Shown here piece by piece: positions 57,578-64,000 of a stretch of 64,000 nucleotides of DNA. Position 1 is the stretch's first letter. Every line of letters starts with the position of its first letter. The stretch is from Enterobacter mori LMG 25706. Its GTDB lineage: Bacteria > Pseudomonadota > Gammaproteobacteria > Enterobacterales > Enterobacteriaceae. The DNA is taken from NCBI RefSeq assembly GCF_000211415.1, contig NZ_GL890775.1, forward strand, positions 1 to 64,000, written 5' to 3'. The notes beneath the pieces were generated by a model. That model was not told the origin of the DNA and did no database searches. It worked only from the letters and a program-made list of their open reading frames with translations. The position numbers and the translations under genes are program-made.

Positions 57578-58921
57578 ATGTTTAGAATAAGAAAAGGACT
57601 TGATCTGCCTATTTCCGGTGTGCCCGATCAGCACGTTGCGCAAGGGGCCAGCATTCGTCATGTCGCGATTTTGGGCGACGATTATGTGGGGATGCGCCCG
57701 GCGATGCTGGTGCAAGAGGGCGATCGCGTCATAAAAGGCCAGGCGCTCTTCGAGGATAAAAAAAATCCGGGCGTCTTGTTTACGGCCCCGGCCAGCGGCA
57801 CCGTTGTGGCGATTCATCGCGGTGAACGCCGCGTGCTGCAATCCGTTGTGATCCGTCTTGAAGGCGATGAGCAGCGCGAGTTTGCGCGTTTTGATGTGGC
57901 CGACCTCGCGACACTCAGCCGCGAATCCGTGCAGGCGCAGCTGCTGGCGTCGGGGTTGTGGACGTCACTTCGCACGCGCCCCTTTAGCAAGTCACCGGTT
58001 CCGGGAACCGTACCGGCGGCTATTTTCGTTACCGCCATCGACACCAATCCGCTCAGTGCGGATCCGCAGCCTATTATCCTGGCGCAGCGCAAGGCGTTTG
58101 ATGCCGGGTTGACCCTTTTAACGCGCCTGACGCCCGGGAAGGTTCATGTCTGCCAGGCGAGCGGCGGCAAGCTTGGCGGCCATCCGCAGGGGCAGGTAAC
58201 GTTTAATGAATTTTCTGGCCCGCATCCGGCGGGGCTGGTTGGCACACACATCCACTTCCTTGAACCGGTGAGTCTGGCAAAACAGGTCTGGCATCTGAAT
58301 TATCAGGACGTAATTGCCATAGGTATGCTCTTTACCACGGGTGAGCTGTGTGCAGAACGCACGATCGCCATTGGTGGACCGCAGGCGACAAACCCACGTC
58401 TGGTGAAGACGCTACAAGGTGCAGATATCAATGAGCTGCTGACCGATGAAACAAAAGCGGGTGATAACCGCCTGATTTCCGGTTCGGTACTCAGTGGCCG
58501 CCATGCCGTTGGCGCTCAGGCTTATCTAGGGCGCTTCCATCTGCAGGTGAGCATCGTTCAGGAAGGGCGTGAGAAAGAGCTGTTCGGCTGGGTTCTGCCT
58601 GGTGCAGAAAAATACTCCGTAACCCGCACCACGCTGGGTCACTTCCTGCGCCATAAGCTTTTCAACTTCTCCACCAGCACCCACGGCGGTGAGCGTGCGA
58701 TGGTACCCATTGGTAACTACGAGCGCGTGATGCCGCTGGATATTCTGCCTACCGTGCTGCTGCGCGATCTCCTTGCTGGCGATACCGACGGTGCGCAGGC
58801 GCTGGGCTGCCTGGAGCTGGACGAAGAAGATCTGGCGCTCTGTACCTATGTGTGTCCAGGCAAATACGAATACGGACCCGTATTGCGCGAGGTGTTAACC
58901 CGCATTGAGCAGGAAGGATAA
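57578..58921 (+). CDS. nqrA: Na+-translocating NADH:quinone reductase subunit A
   Basis: The 447-residue protein begins [16 protein letters not shown], the typical NqrA start. A longer in-frame ORF from 57482 is not used because family members start at this ATG. NqrA is the cytoplasmic subunit that contributes to quinone binding. First gene of the nqr operon, 2 bases before nqrB. Confidence 0.95.
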   Translation: MFRIRKGLDLPISGVPDQHVAQGASIRHVAILGDDYVGMRPAMLVQEGDRVIKGQALFEDKKNPGVLFTAPASGTVVAIHRGERRVLQSVVIRLEGDEQREFARFDVADLATLSRESVQAQLLASGLWTSLRTRPFSKSPVPGTVPAAIFVTAIDTNPLSADPQPIILAQRKAFDAGLTLLTRLTPGKVHVCQASGGKLGGHPQGQVTFNEFSGPHPAGLVGTHIHFLEPVSLAKQVWHLNYQDVIAIGMLFTTGELCAERTIAIGGPQATNPRLVKTLQGADINELLTDETKAGDNRLISGSVLSGRHAVGAQAYLGRFHLQVSIVQEGREKELFGWVLPGAEKYSVTRTTLGHFLRHKLFNFSTSTHGGERAMVPIGNYERVMPLDILPTVLLRDLLAGDTDGAQALGCLELDEEDLALCTYVCPGKYEYGPVLREVLTRIEQEG

Positions 58922-58923
58922 CG

Positions 58924-60159
58924 ATGGGCTTAAAACACCTCTTTGAAAAAATTGAGCCGCACTTTACCGAAGGGAAGCTCAAAAAGTCCTACCCGCTTTA
59001 TGAAGCGACAACGACCATTTTCTACACGCCGGGGCTGGTGACGAAAGGGGCGGCGCACGTGCGCGATGCCATCGATCTCAAGCGAATGATGATCCTGGTG
59101 TGGTTTGCGGTCTTCCCGGCCATGTTCTGGGGCATGTACAACGTCGGCTTGCAGACCATTCCGGCACTGCACCACATGTATGATGCACAGCAGCTGGCGC
59201 AGGTGATCCAGTCCGACTGGCATTACCGCCTGGCGCAGTCGCTGGGGGTAAGCTTTGCGGCCGACGCGGGCTGGCTGAGTATGATGACGCTGGGCGCGGT
59301 CTTCTTCCTGCCAATCTATATCACAGTCTTTATCGTGGGCGGCTTCTGGGAAGTGCTGTTTGCCATTATTCGCAAACATGAGATCAACGAAGGCTTCTTT
59401 GTTACTTCCATTCTGTTTGCCCTGATTGTTCCACCAACGCTGCCGCTCTGGCAGGCGGCGATGGGGATCAGCTTTGGCGTGGTGATTGCCAAAGAGATCT
59501 TCGGCGGGACCGGACGCAACTTCCTCAACCCGGCGCTGGCGGGGCGTGCGTTCCTGTTCTTTGCTTACCCGGCGCAGATCTCCGGTGACCTGGTGTGGAC
59601 GGCAGCCGACGGTTTCTCCGGCGCGACGCCGCTTTCCCAGTGGGCGGCAGGCGGTGGCGAAACGCTGGTTAACAATGCTACCGGCCAGCCGGTCACCTGG
59701 TTCGATGCCTTTACAGGCAACATTCCGGGTTCCATCGGGGAAGTCTCTACGCTGATGATTTTGCTTGGTGGCGCAATCATTCTCTTTGGTCGCGTGGCCT
59801 CCTGGCGCATCGTCGCAGGCGTCATGCTCGGCATGGTGCTTACCGCCACGCTGTTCAATCTCATTGGTTCAAGCACTAACCCGATGTTCTCCATGCCGTG
59901 GTACTGGCACCTGGTGCTGGGAGGCTTTGCGTTTGGCATGATGTTCATGGCGACCGATCCCGTCTCGGCGTCGTTTACCGATAAGGGTAAATGGAGCTAC
60001 GGCGTGCTGATCGGCGTGATGTGCGTCCTGATTCGCGTGGTCAACCCGGCCTATCCGGAAGGGATGATGTTGGCCATTCTGTTTGCCAACCTGTTTGCGC
60101 CGCTGTTCGACTATCTGGTCGTGCGCGCCAACATTAAGCGGAGGAAGGCGCGTGGCTGA
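58924..60159 (+). CDS. nqrB: Na+-translocating NADH:quinone reductase subunit B
   Basis: The 411-residue membrane protein has about ten helices and the flavinylation motif SGAT with Thr235, to which FMN is joined through phosphate. It holds part of the sodium path and the quinone site. Its stop overlaps the nqrC start by 8 bases. Confidence 0.95.
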   Translation: MGLKHLFEKIEPHFTEGKLKKSYPLYEATTTIFYTPGLVTKGAAHVRDAIDLKRMMILVWFAVFPAMFWGMYNVGLQTIPALHHMYDAQQLAQVIQSDWHYRLAQSLGVSFAADAGWLSMMTLGAVFFLPIYITVFIVGGFWEVLFAIIRKHEINEGFFVTSILFALIVPPTLPLWQAAMGISFGVVIAKEIFGGTGRNFLNPALAGRAFLFFAYPAQISGDLVWTAADGFSGATPLSQWAAGGGETLVNNATGQPVTWFDAFTGNIPGSIGEVSTLMILLGGAIILFGRVASWRIVAGVMLGMVLTATLFNLIGSSTNPMFSMPWYWHLVLGGFAFGMMFMATDPVSASFTDKGKWSYGVLIGVMCVLIRVVNPAYPEGMMLAILFANLFAPLFDYLVVRANIKRRKARG

Positions 60160-60946
60160 GGTTAAAAATAACGACAGCATCAGCAAAACGCTGCTGGTGG
60201 TGCTGGTACTGTGTCTGGTCTGTTCCATCGTGGTTGCGGGTTCTGCCGTGGGGTTAAAACCGCTGCAGCAGGAGCAACGCGCGCTGGATAAACAGCGTAA
60301 CATTCTCGCCGTGGCCGGGCTGATGCAGGAAGGCATGACGAAGGACGACGTCGCAGACGTGTTTGCCGAACGTATCACCGCGCGGCTGGTGGATCTAAAA
60401 ACGGGTGAGCTGATGGATAAAGACCCGGCGAAGTATAACCAGGCGCTGGCGCTGAAAGATCCGCAGATGAGCACCGTGCTTGACGCATCGCAGGATCCGG
60501 CAGGTATAAAGCGCCGCAGCAACATCGCGGAGATCTACCTGGTGCGTGACGAGCAAAAACGCGTACAGGAAGTGGTTTTGCCAATCTACGGCAACGGGCT
60601 GTGGTCAATGATGTATGCCTTTGTGGCACTGGATACCGATGGCCGCACGGTCAAAGGCATTACCTATTACGATCAGGGCGAAACGCCGGGGTTGGGTGGC
60701 GAAGTGGAAAACCCTAACTGGCGCGCGCAGTTTGTTGGCAAGAAAGTGCTCGACGATAGCGGTCAGCCCGCGCTGAAGGTGATGAAAGGGGCGGCACGTC
60801 CGGGTGACGACTACGCCGTTGACGGCCTTTCAGGGGCGACGCTCACCTCAAACGGGGTGCAGCACAGTTTTGATTTCTGGATGGGCGAACTTGGCTTTGG
60901 TCCTTTCCTGAAAAACGTACGTGAAGGAGCGCTGAATAATGGCTGA
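60152..60946 (+). CDS. nqrC: Na+-translocating NADH:quinone reductase subunit C
   Basis: The 264-residue protein has one N-terminal membrane helix ([17 protein letters not shown]) and the periplasmic FMN-binding domain with the SGAT motif at Thr230. The start is a GTG at 60152 with GGAGGAAGG just before it, inside the end of nqrB. It overlaps nqrD by 8 bases. Flavinylation requires an ApbE enzyme that is not encoded in the window. Confidence 0.94.
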   Translation: MAEVKNNDSISKTLLVVLVLCLVCSIVVAGSAVGLKPLQQEQRALDKQRNILAVAGLMQEGMTKDDVADVFAERITARLVDLKTGELMDKDPAKYNQALALKDPQMSTVLDASQDPAGIKRRSNIAEIYLVRDEQKRVQEVVLPIYGNGLWSMMYAFVALDTDGRTVKGITYYDQGETPGLGGEVENPNWRAQFVGKKVLDDSGQPALKVMKGAARPGDDYAVDGLSGATLTSNGVQHSFDFWMGELGFGPFLKNVREGALNNG

Positions 60947-61577
60947 TACGGGTGAACTGAAAGAAGTCAAAAAGGTGCTCATTGGCCCGCTGCTCGCCAA
61001 TAACCCGATCACGCTGCAGGTGCTGGGTGTCTGCTCAGCCCTGGCGGTGACGACCAAGCTGGAAACGGCGGTGGTGATGACGCTGGCGGTCACGCTGGTT
61101 ACGGCGTTTTCCAGCATGTTTATCTCGATGATCCGCCACCACATCCCCAACAGCGTGAGGATCATCGTGCAGATGGCGATTATCGCCTCGCTGGTGATCG
61201 TGGTCGATCAGCTGCTGCGCGCTTTTGCCTACGAAACCTCGAAGCAGCTTTCGGTGTTTGTCGGGTTGATTATCACCAACTGTATCGTGATGGGCCGCGC
61301 AGAAGCTTACGCCATGAAGATGCCGCCGCTCGCGAGCTTTATGGACGGTATCGGCAACGGCCTCGGCTACGGCGTGATCCTGCTGACGGTAGGGTTCCTG
61401 CGTGAGCTGATTGGCAGCGGCAAGCTGTTTGGCATCACGGTGCTGGAAACGGTGCAGAACGGCGGCTGGTATCTGCCGAACGGCCTGTTCCTGCTCGCGC
61501 CAAGCGCATTTTTCATTATCGGTTTGCTGATCTGGCTGATTCGTACGTTGAAGCCTGAACAGCAGGAAAAGGAGTAA
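60939..61577 (+). CDS. nqrD: Na+-translocating NADH:quinone reductase subunit D
   Basis: The 212-residue membrane protein has six helices and the paired half-motifs of the NqrD/RnfE family ([32 protein letters not shown]). With NqrE it binds a 2Fe-2S centre within the membrane between conserved cysteines. The start overlaps nqrC. Confidence 0.95.
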   Translation: MADTGELKEVKKVLIGPLLANNPITLQVLGVCSALAVTTKLETAVVMTLAVTLVTAFSSMFISMIRHHIPNSVRIIVQMAIIASLVIVVDQLLRAFAYETSKQLSVFVGLIITNCIVMGRAEAYAMKMPPLASFMDGIGNGLGYGVILLTVGFLRELIGSGKLFGITVLETVQNGGWYLPNGLFLLAPSAFFIIGLLIWLIRTLKPEQQEKE

Positions 61578-61583
61578 CCGACA

Positions 61584-62180
61584 ATGGCTCATTACCTGAG
61601 TTTATTTGTGCGCGCGGTGTTTGTTGAAAACATGGCGCTCGCGTTTTTCCTCGGCATGTGTACATTTCTTGCCGTGTCTAAAAAGGTCTCCACGGCATTT
61701 GGCCTGGGCGTGGCAGTCACCGTTGTGTTGGGGCTTTCGGTTCCGATTAACAACCTGGTGTTCAACTTCGTGCTGCGGGACGGCGCGCTGGTGGAAGGGG
61801 TCGATCTCAGCTTCCTCAACTTCATCACCTTTATCGGCGTGATCGCGGCGTTGGTGCAAATCCTTGAGATGATCCTCGATAAGTATTTCCCGTCGCTGTA
61901 CAACGCGCTGGGGATCTTCCTGCCGCTGATCGCGGTGAACTGCGCCATCTTCGGCGGCGTCTCGTTTATGGTTCAGCGCGATTACAACTTCAGCGAATCC
62001 GTGGTCTATGGCTTCGGTTCCGGCATCGGCTGGATGCTGGCGATTGTGACCATGGCGGGGATCCGCGAAAAAATGAAATATGCCAACGTGCCTGCGGGTC
62101 TGCGCGGCTTAGGGATCACCTTTATCACCACCGGCCTGATGGCGTTGGGCTTTATGTCCTTCTCCGGTGTGCAGCTATAA
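61584..62180 (+). CDS. nqrE: Na+-translocating NADH:quinone reductase subunit E
   Basis: The 198-residue membrane protein is the inverted-topology partner of NqrD, with [14 protein letters not shown] and [16 protein letters not shown], each holding a cysteine that contributes to the intramembrane iron centre. It lies 6 bases after nqrD. Confidence 0.95.
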   Translation: MAHYLSLFVRAVFVENMALAFFLGMCTFLAVSKKVSTAFGLGVAVTVVLGLSVPINNLVFNFVLRDGALVEGVDLSFLNFITFIGVIAALVQILEMILDKYFPSLYNALGIFLPLIAVNCAIFGGVSFMVQRDYNFSESVVYGFGSGIGWMLAIVTMAGIREKMKYANVPAGLRGLGITFITTGLMALGFMSFSGVQL

Positions 62181-62190
62181 GGGCTAACAG

Positions 62191-63414
62191 ATGGAAATTA
62201 TTCTTGGCGTGGTGATGTTCACGCTGATTGTTCTGGTGCTGTCAGGGCTGATTCTGGCGGCGCGTGCGAAGCTGGTGAACGCCGGTGATGTCATTATTGA
62301 TATCAACGATGACCCGCAAAATCAGATCCGTACCCCGGCAGGGGACAAACTGCTCAATACGCTCTCGGGCAATGGGATCTTTGTCTCGTCAGCCTGCGGC
62401 GGCGGTGGCTCATGCGGGCAGTGCCGTGTGACGGCGAAAGAGGGCGGCGGTGATATCCTGCCTACTGAACTGTCCCATATCACGAAGCGTGAAGCGAAAG
62501 AGGGCTGCCGTCTCGCCTGCCAGGTCGCGGTGCGCCAGAACATGAAGATTGAGCTGCCAGAAGAGATCTTCGGCGTCAAAAAATGGGAGTGCGAAGTTAT
62601 CTCTAACGATAACAAAGCCACGTTCATTAAAGAGCTTAAGCTGCGTGTCCCTGAAGGGGAGAGCGTTCCGTTCCGCGCGGGCGGGTATATCCAGATTGAT
62701 TGTCCGGCGCACACCGTGGCGTATGCCGACTTCGACGTGCCCGAGGAGTATCGGGCCGACTGGGACAAATTCAATCTCTTCCGCTTTGTTTCCGAAGTAA
62801 AAGAGCCGACGTTGCGTGCTTACTCCATGGCTAACTATCCGGAAGAGAAGGGCATTATCATGCTCAACGTGCGTATCGCCACGCCGCCGCCGAATGTGCC
62901 GAATGCACCGCCGGGCGTGATGTCGTCGTATATCTGGTCCCTTAAGCCAGGCGACAAAGTGACGATCTCCGGTCCGTTCGGTGAGTTCTTTGCCAAAGAT
63001 ACCGACGCGGAAATGGTCTTTATCGGCGGCGGTGCCGGTATGGCCCCGATGCGCTCGCACATTTTTGACCAGCTCAAACGTCTAAGCAGCAAGCGTAAAA
63101 TCAGCTTCTGGTACGGGGCACGCTCTCTGCGCGAGATGTTCTACGACGACGAGTTTGAACAGCTGGCGCGTGAGAACCCTAACTTTACCTTCCACGTGGC
63201 GCTTTCCGATCCGCAGCCGGAAGATAACTGGACGGGCTATACGGGCTTCATCCACAACGTGCTGTACGAAAACTACCTCAAACAGCACCCGGCACCGGAA
63301 GACTGCGAGTTCTATATGTGTGGTCCGCCGATGATGAACGCCGCCGTCATTAAAATGCTTAAAGATCTTGGCGTCGAAGATGAGAACATCATGCTTGATG
63401 ATTTTGGAGGCTGA
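62191..63414 (+). CDS. nqrF: Na+-translocating NADH:quinone reductase subunit F
   Basis: The 407-residue protein has an N-terminal membrane helix, a ferredoxin-like domain with Cys69, Cys75, Cys78 and Cys110 for a 2Fe-2S cluster, an FAD domain ([10 protein letters not shown]) and an NADH-binding domain ([23 protein letters not shown]). It is the entry point for electrons from NADH. Its stop overlaps the nqrM start. Confidence 0.96.
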   Translation: MEIILGVVMFTLIVLVLSGLILAARAKLVNAGDVIIDINDDPQNQIRTPAGDKLLNTLSGNGIFVSSACGGGGSCGQCRVTAKEGGGDILPTELSHITKREAKEGCRLACQVAVRQNMKIELPEEIFGVKKWECEVISNDNKATFIKELKLRVPEGESVPFRAGGYIQIDCPAHTVAYADFDVPEEYRADWDKFNLFRFVSEVKEPTLRAYSMANYPEEKGIIMLNVRIATPPPNVPNAPPGVMSSYIWSLKPGDKVTISGPFGEFFAKDTDAEMVFIGGGAGMAPMRSHIFDQLKRLSSKRKISFWYGARSLREMFYDDEFEQLARENPNFTFHVALSDPQPEDNWTGYTGFIHNVLYENYLKQHPAPEDCEFYMCGPPMMNAAVIKMLKDLGVEDENIMLDDFGG

Positions 63415-63617
63415 TGATGCTGACGTTTCTGGCGACCTTTGCCGTCTTTGTGCTGGTGGTGCTCGGCATGTCGTTAGGCTGGATCATCAAGCGTAAAAGC
63501 ATTCAGGGCAGCTGTGGCGGTATTTCATCTCTTGGGATGGAAAAGGTGTGCGACTGCCCGGAACCGTGCGATGCGCGGAAAAAAAGAATGGCCCGCGAGC
63601 AGCAGCGCATTATTTAA
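63414..63617 (+). CDS. nqrM: NqrM, Na+-NQR assembly factor (DUF539)
   Basis: The 67-residue protein has one membrane helix and cysteines in GSCGGISSLG and CDCPEPCDARKK, as in NqrM proteins that deliver iron to the NqrD/E centre. The start overlaps the nqrF stop (TGATG). In several relatives apbE lies between nqrF and nqrM; here it does not. Confidence 0.93.
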   Translation: MMLTFLATFAVFVLVVLGMSLGWIIKRKSIQGSCGGISSLGMEKVCDCPEPCDARKKRMAREQQRII

Positions 63618-63620
63618 GTG

Positions 63621-63654
63621 TATGTAGGCCAGGTAAGGCAAAGCCGCCACCCGG
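63621..63654. repeat. REP (palindromic unit) element
   Basis: The complement reads GCCGGGTGGCGGC-TTTGCC-TTACCTGGCCTACA, which is the common enterobacterial REP sequence forming an imperfect hairpin. It lies 4 bases after the nqrM stop and probably marks the operon end. Confidence 0.8.
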
Positions 63655-63688
63655 CGTTTTCACATCTGCTTCTCAATCCTCATTTATT

Positions 63689-63708
63689 TACTGTATACTT
63701 ATCCAGTT
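63689..63708 (+). promoter_or_regulatory. LexA (SOS) box of dinB
   Basis: TACTGTATACTTATCCAGTT has the CTG-N10-CAG core and close agreement with the LexA consensus. It ends 17 bases before the dinB start codon. Confidence 0.9.
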
Positions 63709-63725
63709 ATAAGTGAGGGCTTACT

Positions 63726-64000
63726 ATGCGCAAAATAATCCATGTCGATATGGACTGCTTTTTTGCCGCAGTGGAGATGCGTGACAACCCGGCGCTGCGG
63801 GATATTCCCATCGCCATTGGCGGCAGCCGCGTGCAGCGCGGTGTGATCAGCACCGCCAACTATCCCGCGCGCAAATTTGGTGTGCGCAGCGCCATGCCGA
63901 CGGCGATGGCCTTAAAGCTTTGCCCTCATCTCACGCTCCTGCCCGGTCGGTTTGATGCTTATAAAGAGGCCTCAATTCATATTCGGGAAATCTTCTCCCG
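63726..64000 (+). CDS. dinB: DNA polymerase IV DinB (3' end outside window)
   Basis: The first 91 codons are visible and run off the window. [22 protein letters not shown] includes the metal-binding Asp8 and the steric-gate Phe13; [21 protein letters not shown] is the Y-family finger region. It is an SOS-induced translesion polymerase. The LexA box upstream supports the start. Confidence 0.95.
   Translation, partial: MRKIIHVDMDCFFAAVEMRDNPALRDIPIAIGGSRVQRGVISTANYPARKFGVRSAMPTAMALKLCPHLTLLPGRFDAYKEASIHIREIFS

Overview
The window comes from a gamma-proteobacterium of the Enterobacteriaceae, most likely Enterobacter or a close relative. The right end carries yafV-fadE-lpcA-yafJ-yafK in the order known from E. 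coli, followed by a Na+-translocating NADH:quinone reductase operon (nqrABCDEF-nqrM), which E. coli K-12 lacks and Klebsiella/Enterobacter have, and then the start of dinB behind a LexA box. An ERIC element and a REP element fit the same assignment. The species is an inference.

Region 1 (1-10.3 kb) is the 3' end of a giant, type-I-secreted adhesin built from Ig-like repeats, an OmpA-family protein, and a divergent LuxR-type regulator. Region 2 (10.7-14.5 kb) is a polysaccharide-export trio resembling gfcE-etp-etk (Wza/Wzb/Wzc paralogues) with no sugar-assembly genes. Region 3 (14.8-20.4 kb) is a two-partner secretion pair: a filamentous-haemagglutinin-like TpsA and a TpsB transporter whose frame is broken at a run of nine T.

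Region 4 (20.4-35.2 kb) is the most unusual part. It is a 15-gene, one-strand lipid biosynthesis and export cluster: phosphopantetheinyl transferase, ketoreductase, dehydratase, acyl carrier protein, GcvT-like protein, a ketosynthase fused to a chain-length-factor-like partner, another ketosynthase, an unrecognised protein, a LolCDE-like ABC exporter, a LolA-like periplasmic carrier, an outer-membrane barrel, a malonyl-transferase and a polytopic membrane protein. There is no enoyl reductase, so a polyene acyl chain is the natural prediction. The enzyme set, including the aminomethyltransferase-like gene, recalls the streptococcal cyl (granadaene) operon, while the LolA-like and KS/CLF parts recall aryl-polyene clusters. 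I know no described system with this combination. Only 17 bases separate tpsB from the first lipid gene, so the two may act together.

Region 5 (35.3-42.4 kb, minus strand) has a LapBCE/BapBCD-like type I secretion system behind two paralogous LuxR-type regulators that share a four-cysteine motif. The secretion system probably exports the adhesin of region 1, with regions 2-4 lying between cargo and exporter. Region 6 (43.2-51.1 kb) is a GntR-regulated peptide ABC importer operon ending in a cytoplasmic gamma-glutamyltransferase-like enzyme; it is flanked by two same-orientation copies of a small non-coding element with 13-bp terminal repeats and 9-bp target duplications. Region 7 (51.6-64 kb) is core chromosome: omega-amidase, acyl-CoA dehydrogenase, heptose isomerase, amidotransferase, L,D-transpeptidase-fold enzyme, Na+-NQR and dinB.
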